Source of the DNA: an uncultured Bacteroidales bacterium | GTDB taxonomy: Bacteria > Bacteroidota > Bacteroidia > Bacteroidales > F082 | DNA length: 64,000 bases | Assembly (NCBI GenBank): GCA_947303395.1 | Contig: CAMYYD010000003.1 | Location: 1-64,000 of the forward strand | Reading direction: 5' to 3' | Part shown: in pieces, positions 42,884 to 50,322 of the stretch | Position numbering within the stretch: position 1 is the first letter of the stretch | Layout: the number at the start of each line of letters is the position of its first letter | The notes under the pieces: model-generated | What the model was told of the DNA's origin: nothing | The model's input: the letters and a program-made list of their open reading frames with translations, nothing else | The model's database searches: none | Translations under genes and position numbers: made by a program

Positions 42884-44062
42884 CTAAAAAACAATCGCCT
42901 CCTTTATCTTCTCCACGATATATTTCACGTCGTCATCCGTCACCCACGGACCGCTTGGCAGGCAGATGCCGTGTTTAAACATACTTTCGCTAACGCCGTT
43001 GGTGAATGCCGGAGCGTTTTTATAAACCGGCTGGAGGTGCATCGGTTTCCAGAGTGGACGGGCTTCGATGCCGGCTTTGTCAAGCTCAAGGCAGAAGGCT
43101 TCGGTGTCTAATTCTTTTTTGAAAAGGATTGTGGTGAGCCAGAAATTGCTATCGAAATCGCCATTCGGATTATCTTGAACTGAAATATCCGTTAAATCTG
43201 TGAAATCCGTGGTCGATAAAAATTCCCGATAAAGATTGTGAACGTGTTTGTGATGGTTGATATGATCTTTCAAAACCGTCATCTGACCGCGACCGATGCC
43301 TGCGGAGATGTTCGACATTCGGTAGTTGAAGCCGATGGTTTCGTGTTCGTAATGCAAAAATGGCTCTTTGGCTTGTGTTGCAAGGAAAATGGCACGCTTC
43401 TTGGTAGCCTCGTCTTTGCAAATTATTGCTCCACCGCCTGAAGTGGTGATCATCTTGTTGCCGTTGAACGAAAGCGTCGCGATATCGCCAAAAGTGCCGC
43501 AAGGCTTGCCTTTGTAATACGAGCCGAGTGCGTTGGCGGCGTCTTCAATAATCGGTATAGCGTATTTACGGCTGATGGCGGTTATTTCGTCCCATTTAGC
43601 TGGCATGCCGTAGAGGTCAACAACTATTATCGCTTTTGGCTTTTTGCCTGTTTTGGCCATCCTGTCGTTTATCGCATCTTCGAGAAGCTCCGGCGACATG
43701 TTCCAAGTCTCTTTTTCGCTATCGATAAATATCGGCGTTGCTCCGCAATATACAACTGGGTTTGAGCTTGCGCAGAAAGAAAATGATTGGCACAAAACCT
43801 CATCGTCTTTGCCAACGCCTAAAAGAAGCAATGCCAAATGGATTGCCGCGGTGCAAGATGAAACTGCTGCGACATAGACAGGAGATTTCTCCACTCCCTG
43901 CGGTCGGTCGAAATGACGGGCCAGTTCTTCCTCAAAAGCATCTACGTTGGGGCCGAGCGGTGCTACCCAGTTGGAGCTAAATGCTTCCTGGATGTAGCGT
44001 TGCTCAGTGCCAGTCGGCGACATTTTAGCGAGGCAGAGGTATATGCGGTGGTCAATATTCAT
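42884..44062 (-). CDS. DegT/DnrJ/EryC1/StrS aminotransferase with two repeat-derived insertions
   Basis: 392-residue PLP enzyme of the sugar aminotransferase family (PglE/UDP-4-amino-sugar like). VSSCTAAIHLALLLLGVGKDDEV, IEDAANALGSYYKGKPCGTFGD, and SFNGNKMITTSGGG (PLP Lys) are typical; GFNYRMSNISAGIG and CLPSGPWVTDDDVKYI close it. It aminates a nucleotide-linked ketosugar for surface glycan. Two segments break family alignment: DRPQGVEKSP, over a CGGTCGAAATGAC repeat, and STTDFTDLTDISVQDNP, over a CGGATT repeat. The frame is kept in both. Confidence 0.9.
   Translation of the reverse strand: MNIDHRIYLCLAKMSPTGTEQRYIQEAFSSNWVAPLGPNVDAFEEELARHFDRPQGVEKSPVYVAAVSSCTAAIHLALLLLGVGKDDEVLCQSFSFCASSNPVVYCGATPIFIDSEKETWNMSPELLEDAINDRMAKTGKKPKAIIVVDLYGMPAKWDEITAISRKYAIPIIEDAANALGSYYKGKPCGTFGDIATLSFNGNKMITTSGGGAIICKDEATKKRAIFLATQAKEPFLHYEHETIGFNYRMSNISAGIGRGQMTVLKDHINHHKHVHNLYREFLSTTDFTDLTDISVQDNPNGDFDSNFWLTTILFKKELDTEAFCLELDKAGIEARPLWKPMHLQPVYKNAPAFTNGVSESMFKHGICLPSGPWVTDDDVKYIVEKIKEAIVF
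43187..43216. repeat. CGTTAAATCTGTGAAATCCG repeat inside the aminotransferase
   Basis: ATCCGTTAAATCTGTGAAAT + CCGTGGTCG, the right arm of the CGGATT class, read in frame. Confidence 0.75.
43881..43917. repeat. GGAGATTTCTCCACTCCCTG / CGGTCGAAATGACG repeat inside the aminotransferase
   Basis: Same words as the 23108-23193 intergenic repeat (GGTCGAAATGACG and GGAGATTT), here in frame. Confidence 0.75.
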
Positions 44063-44079
44063 TTGTCAAGTGTAAAATG

Positions 44080-44112
44080 CAAAAATACTAAATTTATTTT
44101 ATATTACACAAA
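44080..44112 (-). promoter_or_regulatory. Promoter of the aminotransferase gene
   Basis: Minus strand TTTG (44109-44112), 21-base spacer, TATTTTTG (44080-44087). Start codon 17 bases on. Confidence 0.7.
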
Positions 44113-44114
44113 CA

Positions 44115-44861
44115 TTAAAACGCATTCAACGACAAGTCAATCTTCATCTTCCTGTTGCTATGCGACTTGGCGGCGGAGATCATTGCCTCTTGGGTGGTGT
44201 ATTGCTGGTATAAAGTGCAGCGGGTGACGATGCCTTGCGATGAGCAGCGTTTGCCTTTGACAAGCACCAGAGCCCAGCCTTTGTTGGTATTTGCAAAGTC
44301 ATCTCCCACTAATGCCAGACCATTTTCCGTCTCGGTCAGTTCATCTTTCTCAACTTTCCTGACTTCGAAATATACTCGCGGACAATCGCGTTCAATTTTT
44401 TGCTCGGCGCTGTAGAGATGCATTTCCATGCCTTGTCGGAAGTCGCTCTTTTTAAGATTGGTGATCAAGGCGGCGACGCCATCAACCTCGCCAAGATACT
44501 GCTTCACAGAGAGCAGAGCACCTTCGCTAACCGGGATATCAGGCATAAGCAATGAAGCATTGTCCGACGCCTCGCGATCGTTTACAAAAACAGCCGGCAA
44601 CCTGTTGGCGAGCGCCACAAAACCGCTGTAGGCCGACTGATGCTCAGTAAACATCGGGTTGCACCACGATAGCGTATGCCACAACGCGATAGAATGCCTC
44701 ATGCGCTGGCGTTGTTCGAACTGTTTCAGCGTGCAGTGATTTGGTTTTGTCTTATTGTGAGTCGAACGTCCTATCATCTGCCCCTGTTTCAAATAATAGG
44801 TCGTTCCCGATTGCGGATATCTAGCAATCGTAAACATTCCTCTGGCTTGTCTTTTTTTCAT
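44115..44861 (-). CDS. Hypothetical protein, basic, unrecognised
   Basis: A 248-residue soluble protein, with no signal peptide or membrane helix. It has a basic start (KKRQARGMFTIARYPQSGT) and Q/R-rich helix (LKQFEQRQRMRHSIALWHTL), followed by beta-rich sequence. I do not recognise it. Such a small basic protein with a YPQSGTTYYLKQGQ-type opening may be structural or nucleic-acid binding, but nothing more can be read. It is on the same strand as the neighbouring defence genes and separated from them by 170 bases. Confidence 0.6.
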   Translation of the reverse strand: MKKRQARGMFTIARYPQSGTTYYLKQGQMIGRSTHNKTKPNHCTLKQFEQRQRMRHSIALWHTLSWCNPMFTEHQSAYSGFVALANRLPAVFVNDREASDNASLLMPDIPVSEGALLSVKQYLGEVDGVAALITNLKKSDFRQGMEMHLYSAEQKIERDCPRVYFEVRKVEKDELTETENGLALVGDDFANTNKGWALVLVKGKRCSSQGIVTRCTLYQQYTTQEAMISAAKSHSNRKMKIDLSLNAF

Positions 44862-44902
44862 ACTTCTTTGATATTTAATTGTTTTTTGTTAGTTGTTTGA
44901 TT

Positions 44903-44927
44903 GTTATTCGATTTAAAAACGAATAAC
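44903..44927. other. 8-bp hairpin GTTATTCG/CGAATAAC
   Basis: Stem GTTATTCG, 9-base loop, CGAATAAC, located about 105 bases after the stop of the PD-(D/E)XK-like gene (minus). No U-tract, so weak as a terminator. Confidence 0.4.
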
Positions 44928-45033
44928 AGACGAAGAAGAGTTGAGGAATAATAGAATAACATTAAAGGGAAGTATGATGCTATTTTCTGTATTGCTTGCC
45001 TTACGAAGAAAATCTGCCGCTTTAATAATCATT

Positions 45034-45636
45034 CTATTCATCTAACTGTGGAGAACTAAATTTTACAACTGCTGGCGTCAAAACCCAAGCCTGATTAGCA
45101 GCTTTCAACAATGCGCCAGTTTCCTCTTTGATTGTTATCATATCTTCCTGTACAAAGTATGATGCGTCAAACGGATCAAGCGGTTCTACACCTGGTGTTG
45201 AAATAACCAGATATTTCTTGGAATACTGCGATTCATCTATTTCTTGTTTCTCTTTCAGAATGTAATTGCACGTAGCCTTCAATTGTCCAATACCTTCCAG
45301 CATTCTGGCATAGACATTTTGCGGCTTACAATATTTCAATTCTAGAAACATAAGCCATCCTTTACGATTGTCATGTCGGTCGGTGTGTATGATGCATTCA
45401 CAGTTACTCACCTTGGTTTTATCTTCACGAGTATATACAGGCTGATTATTCTCATTGTTCACTACCTTAACTTGAGCTTTATTCGGATTATTCAGTATGA
45501 ACGATGGAATTATGCTGTTTCCCTCTTTTCCAACCGTAACTCCAGAAAAGTCTGTCGATTGCGAACCATGGGTGTTGTTATATTCAGTGAAATCGGCAAT
45601 GAATACGTCTTCGTCAAATGTCTCACTAATCATCAT
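45034..45636 (-). CDS. PD-(D/E)XK nuclease-like protein paired with an AAA15 ATPase
   Basis: 200 residues, soluble. The segment CECIIHTDRHDNRKGWLMFL followed by ELK resembles the beta-hairpin with D...E-x-K of PD-(D/E)XK nucleases, then a helix with MLEGIGQLKATCNYIL. The family is not recognised, so nuclease activity is inference. It begins 11 bases inside the end of the ATPase gene, which shows translational coupling and strongly suggests a two-component ATPase-nuclease module. Probably cytosolic. Confidence 0.6.
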   Translation of the reverse strand: MMISETFDEDVFIADFTEYNNTHGSQSTDFSGVTVGKEGNSIIPSFILNNPNKAQVKVVNNENNQPVYTREDKTKVSNCECIIHTDRHDNRKGWLMFLELKYCKPQNVYARMLEGIGQLKATCNYILKEKQEIDESQYSKKYLVISTPGVEPLDPFDASYFVQEDMITIKEETGALLKAANQAWVLTPAVVKFSSPQLDE

Positions 45637-46867
45637 ATTCCAACAACTTATTAAAATCGCCCATCACCTGATGCATCACATCGTTAAAGTAGTTCTTTCT
45701 TATCAAACCGCGCTCATCCTGAATTGTTTTATGCACTTCTCCCTTGGCATTACGTAGATAACCGTCTTTTAATGACCAGACAGAAACATCGTGAGGATTC
45801 AATGCATAAGGCAAGCACTCTATCTCATCAGCCACTTCTTTATCAACTTTATCTTTAACCAAAAAAGCAAGCATACAATTATTAAGCGCATACAGTAAAT
45901 ATGGGCTATGAGTTGTCATTACAAGCCGATGATTACGACCATGGTTGATTTCCGATATCAAATCATACAACAAATCCATTTGTGTCTTCGGGAACAAGTT
46001 TTGCTCAGGTTCTTCGATGATGAATTGTGTATGCGAATATATCTTGCCTTGTATAAAACCTCTAAGACGTTCAATAACTTGAGACTCTGACTCAGATGTG
46101 CTGCCCGACACATGTGCCAGAATATTTCTTACCTTCTGCACCTCTTCTGGCGAGAACGGTTGATTCTCTTCATAAATACCAGACGACAACCAACGTACCA
46201 TCAACGCCAACGGAACAATCGACTGAAAACCGCTTGCAGCATCTGTTAAAGCTATTGGCGTTTTGTCTTCTAACAACAATTCGTCCCTGTTTCTGCCAGC
46301 ATTAAAATAATACTTAAATCCCAAGTTTACAACATTGAATGGTTTGTCTTCAGGATAATGACGCTTGGCTTCAAACCAATCATTGATAAACGACTGTAAG
46401 ACATCGTCTTTTTCGGCATACTTGCTCAGGTTTGGAACTGCCGAAACAAAGTTTCTTTCAGCTGGAATGTAAATAACCTTAGGGTTTTCTGTTTTATCTG
46501 TCGTATAGAAAACATATTCATCATTGTTCAGATGCTCGGTCTGTCCATCCAGATATCTTTTTGCTATCGGCAAAGTTTCAGATTTCCAATTATATACTAT
46601 AGCAATATTCTGACCCTCAAAAAGTATCTGTGTCTTTTCGTTGAAAAAACCTCTCATGTGGTAAAACTTCTCAAGTTGAATGCGAAGTCCGTCGGCAACC
46701 GCTGCTTCAGTACCCTCGTTTACCTTTTCAAGCCAATTGCAAAAACTAATTATTTTGGCAATAGTACTCTTACCACTTCCCTGTGGGCCTATAAAAACGT
46801 TAACCTTATTCAACTTTATGTCAACACTTTTAATTGGACCGAGATTCCTTATGATTAAATGTTTCAT
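45626..46867 (-). CDS. AAA15/OLD-like ABC-class ATPase, probable defence ATPase
   Basis: About 413 residues. MKHLIIRNLGPIKSVDIKLN, Walker A FIGPQGSGKSTIAKII, conserved FVSAVPNLS region, signature-like ALTDAASGFQSIVPL, Walker B FIIEEPEQNLFP and switch MTTHSPYLLYALNN. There is no TOPRIM domain, so it is an ATPase only, like those of PARIS (AriA), Septu (PtuA) and retron-associated systems. ATG 46867 is preferred to 46885; a -7-like TATTTTTG lies at 46883-46890. Partner gene overlaps downstream, and a reverse transcriptase gene lies 133 bases upstream. Confidence 0.85.
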   Translation of the reverse strand: MKHLIIRNLGPIKSVDIKLNKVNVFIGPQGSGKSTIAKIISFCNWLEKVNEGTEAAVADGLRIQLEKFYHMRGFFNEKTQILFEGQNIAIVYNWKSETLPIAKRYLDGQTEHLNNDEYVFYTTDKTENPKVIYIPAERNFVSAVPNLSKYAEKDDVLQSFINDWFEAKRHYPEDKPFNVVNLGFKYYFNAGRNRDELLLEDKTPIALTDAASGFQSIVPLALMVRWLSSGIYEENQPFSPEEVQKVRNILAHVSGSTSESESQVIERLRGFIQGKIYSHTQFIIEEPEQNLFPKTQMDLLYDLISEINHGRNHRLVMTTHSPYLLYALNNCMLAFLVKDKVDKEVADEIECLPYALNPHDVSVWSLKDGYLRNAKGEVHKTIQDERGLIRKNYFNDVMHQVMGDFNKLLEYDD

Positions 46868-47000
46868 ACGTAAGCTTTTTTGCAAAAATAATAATTTTCT
46901 GCAAAAGAATTTCGTTTGTTTAAAAAATTTCCAAGATTTTCAACCTAAAATTTTCGCCAAGGCGAAACGAATATTTGTGATTTGAGAGACAAAACAACTC

Positions 47001-48512
47001 TTAATAATCAAAAATTGACACTTCTTTTGCTTCTATAATAGGTGTTTGTGCATCTCGAATTTCTGTATTACAAATACTTAGCAACGGGAAACTCTCCAAC
47101 AACGCCGGCTTCACCCAAGTATTATTCCATATTTTAACTTCATTGCCTTTAACAAGCTGAGTGAGTGGTTCTTCATAAGCGATTTCAACATAATTCATAT
47201 GGAATGTGATTCGCTGCAACCAAATTTCCGATTCGCCAGTGTTTGACATCCTACGCAACTTGGTGTAAACATCTTTAACAACAACGTCCTTATTATACTC
47301 TATTCTGTTCAAGAAACAACTAATCAATGCAGTTCCCACATTAAACACTCTTGGTGAAGTCATCATAATCTCCAACGTAATAGAGATTAAGACGCGCATA
47401 TTTTCTTTTTCATATTTCGATTTATCTATTCGATTGAGAAGTTCAGAAAGCAGGCGTGCCACCATACCACTATTGGGTTGTTTCTTGGCAAACTGAAGAA
47501 TATAAAGCAACTCCTTTTGAACCGTAGTAAACAAAGAATAGCGACCTTTATAGATCGGTGGTTGTGATAAATAAGCCAATTTATCGGCTTTGATAGAACT
47601 CAGCACAATCTCTTCAGACAAATGGGTTTTTGATGAATTCATTCGTAAATTCAGATCTATCAGCACTTCCTGCAAAACCATCACAATGGTTTCCAACCTT
47701 TCCTTACTGTTGGCAAAAACCCGATAATCATCCCTGTAACGAAGGATATAATACTCTTCGTCACCGAAGCCCTTGGCTGCAAGTTTATCATAGAGGCATG
47801 CATCAGCATAGGCTAAAACCATCTCGGCTATGAGGTCAAACAACACACTTCCCTGCGGAATTCCATTTGTTTGGTCATAGTTCATCGCACCCATATAATG
47901 GTCAATAGCATTACCTAAGTTCTTTTCAGCGCGATGTTCTTTTGCGTAATTTTTACCATAAAGGCTCCATGGAATGGTATGGGTATAAATGGAGCCATAG
48001 CAATCTGTTATATCAGTAATGAACACATATTGATACTTTAGCGCCAAAGCTATTGATTCTTGTTCAAAATCATCCCACCATGCGGGTATATCAATACCAG
48101 CTTGAGCTTGTTTCTTAATCTTCTTAACCTTAGGTAAGCTTGCCACGATGATGTTTGGCCTACCTCTGTTTACAAAGTGACGTTTGACTACATCCCAATT
48201 ATCTGCCTCAGTTATTGTTCGTACAAGCAAATAGTAAATATAAGGATTGGCCAATTGTATCCGCCGATATGCATAACGTCCATCCTTATTCATCAAAAGC
48301 TGGTGATTTACGCCTTCAAAGCCAGATGGCATCTTTTTCTTATCTGCCAAACAAGTATGAATATCTTTCCGACCTACAACCTGTTTGACAAATTTCAAAA
48401 TCTTTGAAAAGTCATAGTATTCAGGTAGATTGACCGTACAATATGACGAAGGAAGCAACAGATATTCTCTCGCTTTTCTTGAATCAAGCTCTATTATAGT
48501 ATTAGGTTTCAT
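47001..48512 (-). CDS. Reverse transcriptase of the defence (UG/Abi-like) type
   Basis: About 503 residues. RT motifs: FITDITDCYGSIYTHTIPWS (catalytic Asp in motif 3), GIPQGSVLFDLIAEMVLAYAD (motif 4, lacking the SP of retrons and the SQ of DGRs), YYILRYRDDYRVFANS (YRDD in place of YADD), NLRMNSSKTHLSEE. There is no maturase, endonuclease or retron NAxxH/VTG motif. The C-terminal 180 residues are helical. These traits fit the 'unknown group' RTs, several of which give phage resistance (DRT systems), but I cannot assign a class. Same strand as the ATPase and nuclease. Confidence 0.82.
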   Translation of the reverse strand: MKPNTIIELDSRKAREYLLLPSSYCTVNLPEYYDFSKILKFVKQVVGRKDIHTCLADKKKMPSGFEGVNHQLLMNKDGRYAYRRIQLANPYIYYLLVRTITEADNWDVVKRHFVNRGRPNIIVASLPKVKKIKKQAQAGIDIPAWWDDFEQESIALALKYQYVFITDITDCYGSIYTHTIPWSLYGKNYAKEHRAEKNLGNAIDHYMGAMNYDQTNGIPQGSVLFDLIAEMVLAYADACLYDKLAAKGFGDEEYYILRYRDDYRVFANSKERLETIVMVLQEVLIDLNLRMNSSKTHLSEEIVLSSIKADKLAYLSQPPIYKGRYSLFTTVQKELLYILQFAKKQPNSGMVARLLSELLNRIDKSKYEKENMRVLISITLEIMMTSPRVFNVGTALISCFLNRIEYNKDVVVKDVYTKLRRMSNTGESEIWLQRITFHMNYVEIAYEEPLTQLVKGNEVKIWNNTWVKPALLESFPLLSICNTEIRDAQTPIIEAKEVSIFDY

Positions 48513-48610
48513 TTTCTTTTTTATGAATAACATTCTCTATCAAAGACGTATTCTCGCAAACTAATTCGTAAAAAGTGTTTAATAGCTATTCTCTAAACCA
48601 CTTAACGTTA

Positions 48611-48847
48611 TCACCATTGATTCACCCTTTTATACCTTTATCCTATCTCCATCAACTTCTGAAACATCTCCACTCTCTCCTCTTTCAACTCACCTTTGTT
48701 CATCAAATTTCTGTTAAGCTTAACAAAATTCAACATCTAGTGTTCTTCTAGGCGGTGCTTAGATGGATTCCTGTGGTTTTTCTCCATAAAATCCATGACT
48801 TCATTGTATTTTGATATCCACAATTCGTCCTGCGTCATTATTTCCAT
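48611..48847 (-). pseudogene. Helicase-associated-domain gene fragment with two in-frame stops
   Basis: Reading from ATG 48847: MEIMTQDELWISKYNEVMDF, NHRNPSKHRLEEH, then TAG, then MLNFVKLNRNLMNKGELKEE, EIG, then TAA, RYKRVNQW and TGA. The W-x3-YNE-V and NHRNPS..E...NF...NR words with terminal YRRVNQW match the small helicase-associated (HA) domain proteins common on Bacteroidales mobile elements. Both nonsense codons lie at conserved positions, so it is decayed. Confidence 0.7.
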
Positions 48848-48865
48848 TGTTCATTAACGTCGTAT

Positions 48866-50317
48866 CTACACCACTTTATGTGCATTCCCCACATGCCTCA
48901 ACGGTCTGCCCTCGCTGATAGCTCTCAGTTTCACTACTTCTGTATAACCCCAGTCATTCACCATACCGCTATAGCCCGCTTTCTTCAAAAGCAACATTGC
49001 CGTCAGCATAATCAATCGTTGAGACACCATAAACACCAACTCCTGCTCCGTTAGAAAACTCAGTTTCTTATTCTTGGGCAACCAGCCATGCAAGAATTGG
49101 TTCCTGCACGAAATACAAATCTTTTCGTCTTCGTCAAGTTCAATCCTCAACTGCTCAAACACAGATTCCAGCTTCACTGCATTGGGCAAATTGTTCACGG
49201 AATTAACTTTTGACTCTAATTTCTTGTAATCCTCAGCAGCGACTTTCTCCTTGATCTTTTTCAACCCTTTATTCAACTCATATTTCAATTGCGATGCAAT
49301 CTCCTTATCCGTTATCACCTTGGCCTCATCTGATTTCTGAACAAGTTGGTTGGCTATCGTTTCCAAAGCCACAACTGCCAGCACACCCCTTGATGTTCCG
49401 TCTATAGCGGAAGCATCTATCAGCAGTTTTGCCGCTCTTGCAAACTCTTCATTTTTAATTAACAGCTGTAGTAAGGCATTCATTTGCTCCGTTGTCAGTT
49501 CAAACTGTTTGTGGTCATCATCCACATAGCGCGTTTTATCCAGCAACGGATATTTGTGTTTTTTATTCCTCTCCCTATTGTGATACCTTACGATGAGTGG
49601 AATCCTATCCTTAGGCTTATCATCCGTGTAATCAGAAATAAAGTAGCCTCTATCAGCAAAACTATAACCTGCGAGCAGTCCATAGACTATTCTCACCGCC
49701 TCTACAGCCTTTTCAAACAGGTCTATACTCATTATCTTCTGAGCACGGAACACGCAGTAGGCATCATCACCTGTCATCATTTCCTCAAAACTTACGATAA
49801 TGTTATTATCTCCCGACAGTCTAATCAAAAAAGCATTCTTCCAACTACTATGCTGATTCTTGTCTGTGGTCATATTATACCCTAGACTCATGTCTGTGTA
49901 TCTGAAATCATCCTTGCTATATCTGATGTACGCACAGTGTTTAGAGTTTTTCCATTTCGACGGATCCACTTCCGTTCCGAAACTCTTATAGGTCACCTTT
50001 ACTTCTTGTGGCCCTTTTTCGTTGATGGTTTGTGTAAACCCCAGTGCATCAGTATTCAACAGCAGAATCTGAATCTTGTTTGGAACAAACAGTACTGCCG
50101 GTTTAGAAAAGAAATATTCCCCATCGAAATCATCCCCATCGGGAACAGAGAACTTCAAGATGAAGTTGTCATCATCATTCTTTTCAAACTTTGCATTATA
50201 TACACGTGTAGGATTGTCTATGCCAAGAAGGAAATCAGTCTCTCCCTTCTCAACACTCTCCACGAAAGTTAACATATGTTTATCCTGTTCGAAAATTGTA
50301 TCCATAGAGAAAACCAT
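48866..50317 (-). CDS. HEPN-signature protein paired with a PLD-like protein
   Basis: 483 residues. A beta-rich N-terminal half (to about 290) with no known family is followed by a helical C-terminal half containing CISCRNQFLHGWLP, an R-N-x3-H HEPN ribonuclease motif, set in helices with GVLAVVALETIANQLV upstream and QRLIMLTAMLLL downstream. The layout recalls the ApeA-type anti-phage effectors (N-terminal sensor, C-terminal HEPN), but similarity is only in shape. It starts 5 bases after the upstream gene stop; both are read from the 53371-53400 promoter. Confidence 0.68.
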   Translation of the reverse strand: MVFSMDTIFEQDKHMLTFVESVEKGETDFLLGIDNPTRVYNAKFEKNDDDNFILKFSVPDGDDFDGEYFFSKPAVLFVPNKIQILLLNTDALGFTQTINEKGPQEVKVTYKSFGTEVDPSKWKNSKHCAYIRYSKDDFRYTDMSLGYNMTTDKNQHSSWKNAFLIRLSGDNNIIVSFEEMMTGDDAYCVFRAQKIMSIDLFEKAVEAVRIVYGLLAGYSFADRGYFISDYTDDKPKDRIPLIVRYHNRERNKKHKYPLLDKTRYVDDDHKQFELTTEQMNALLQLLIKNEEFARAAKLLIDASAIDGTSRGVLAVVALETIANQLVQKSDEAKVITDKEIASQLKYELNKGLKKIKEKVAAEDYKKLESKVNSVNNLPNAVKLESVFEQLRIELDEDEKICISCRNQFLHGWLPKNKKLSFLTEQELVFMVSQRLIMLTAMLLLKKAGYSGMVNDWGYTEVVKLRAISEGRPLRHVGNAHKVV

Positions 50318-50322
50318 GCTTC

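Noticed and set aside
45034-46867. PARIS (AriA-AriB) system
   Set aside because: The ATPase is similar in type, but the partner lacks a recognisable DUF4435/TOPRIM signature and looks PD-(D/E)XK-like.
47001-48847. Classical retron (RT with msr-msd upstream)
   Set aside because: No NAxxH or VTG motifs in the RT; the upstream gap is mostly a helicase-associated-domain relic, not an obvious msr/msd inverted-repeat structure.
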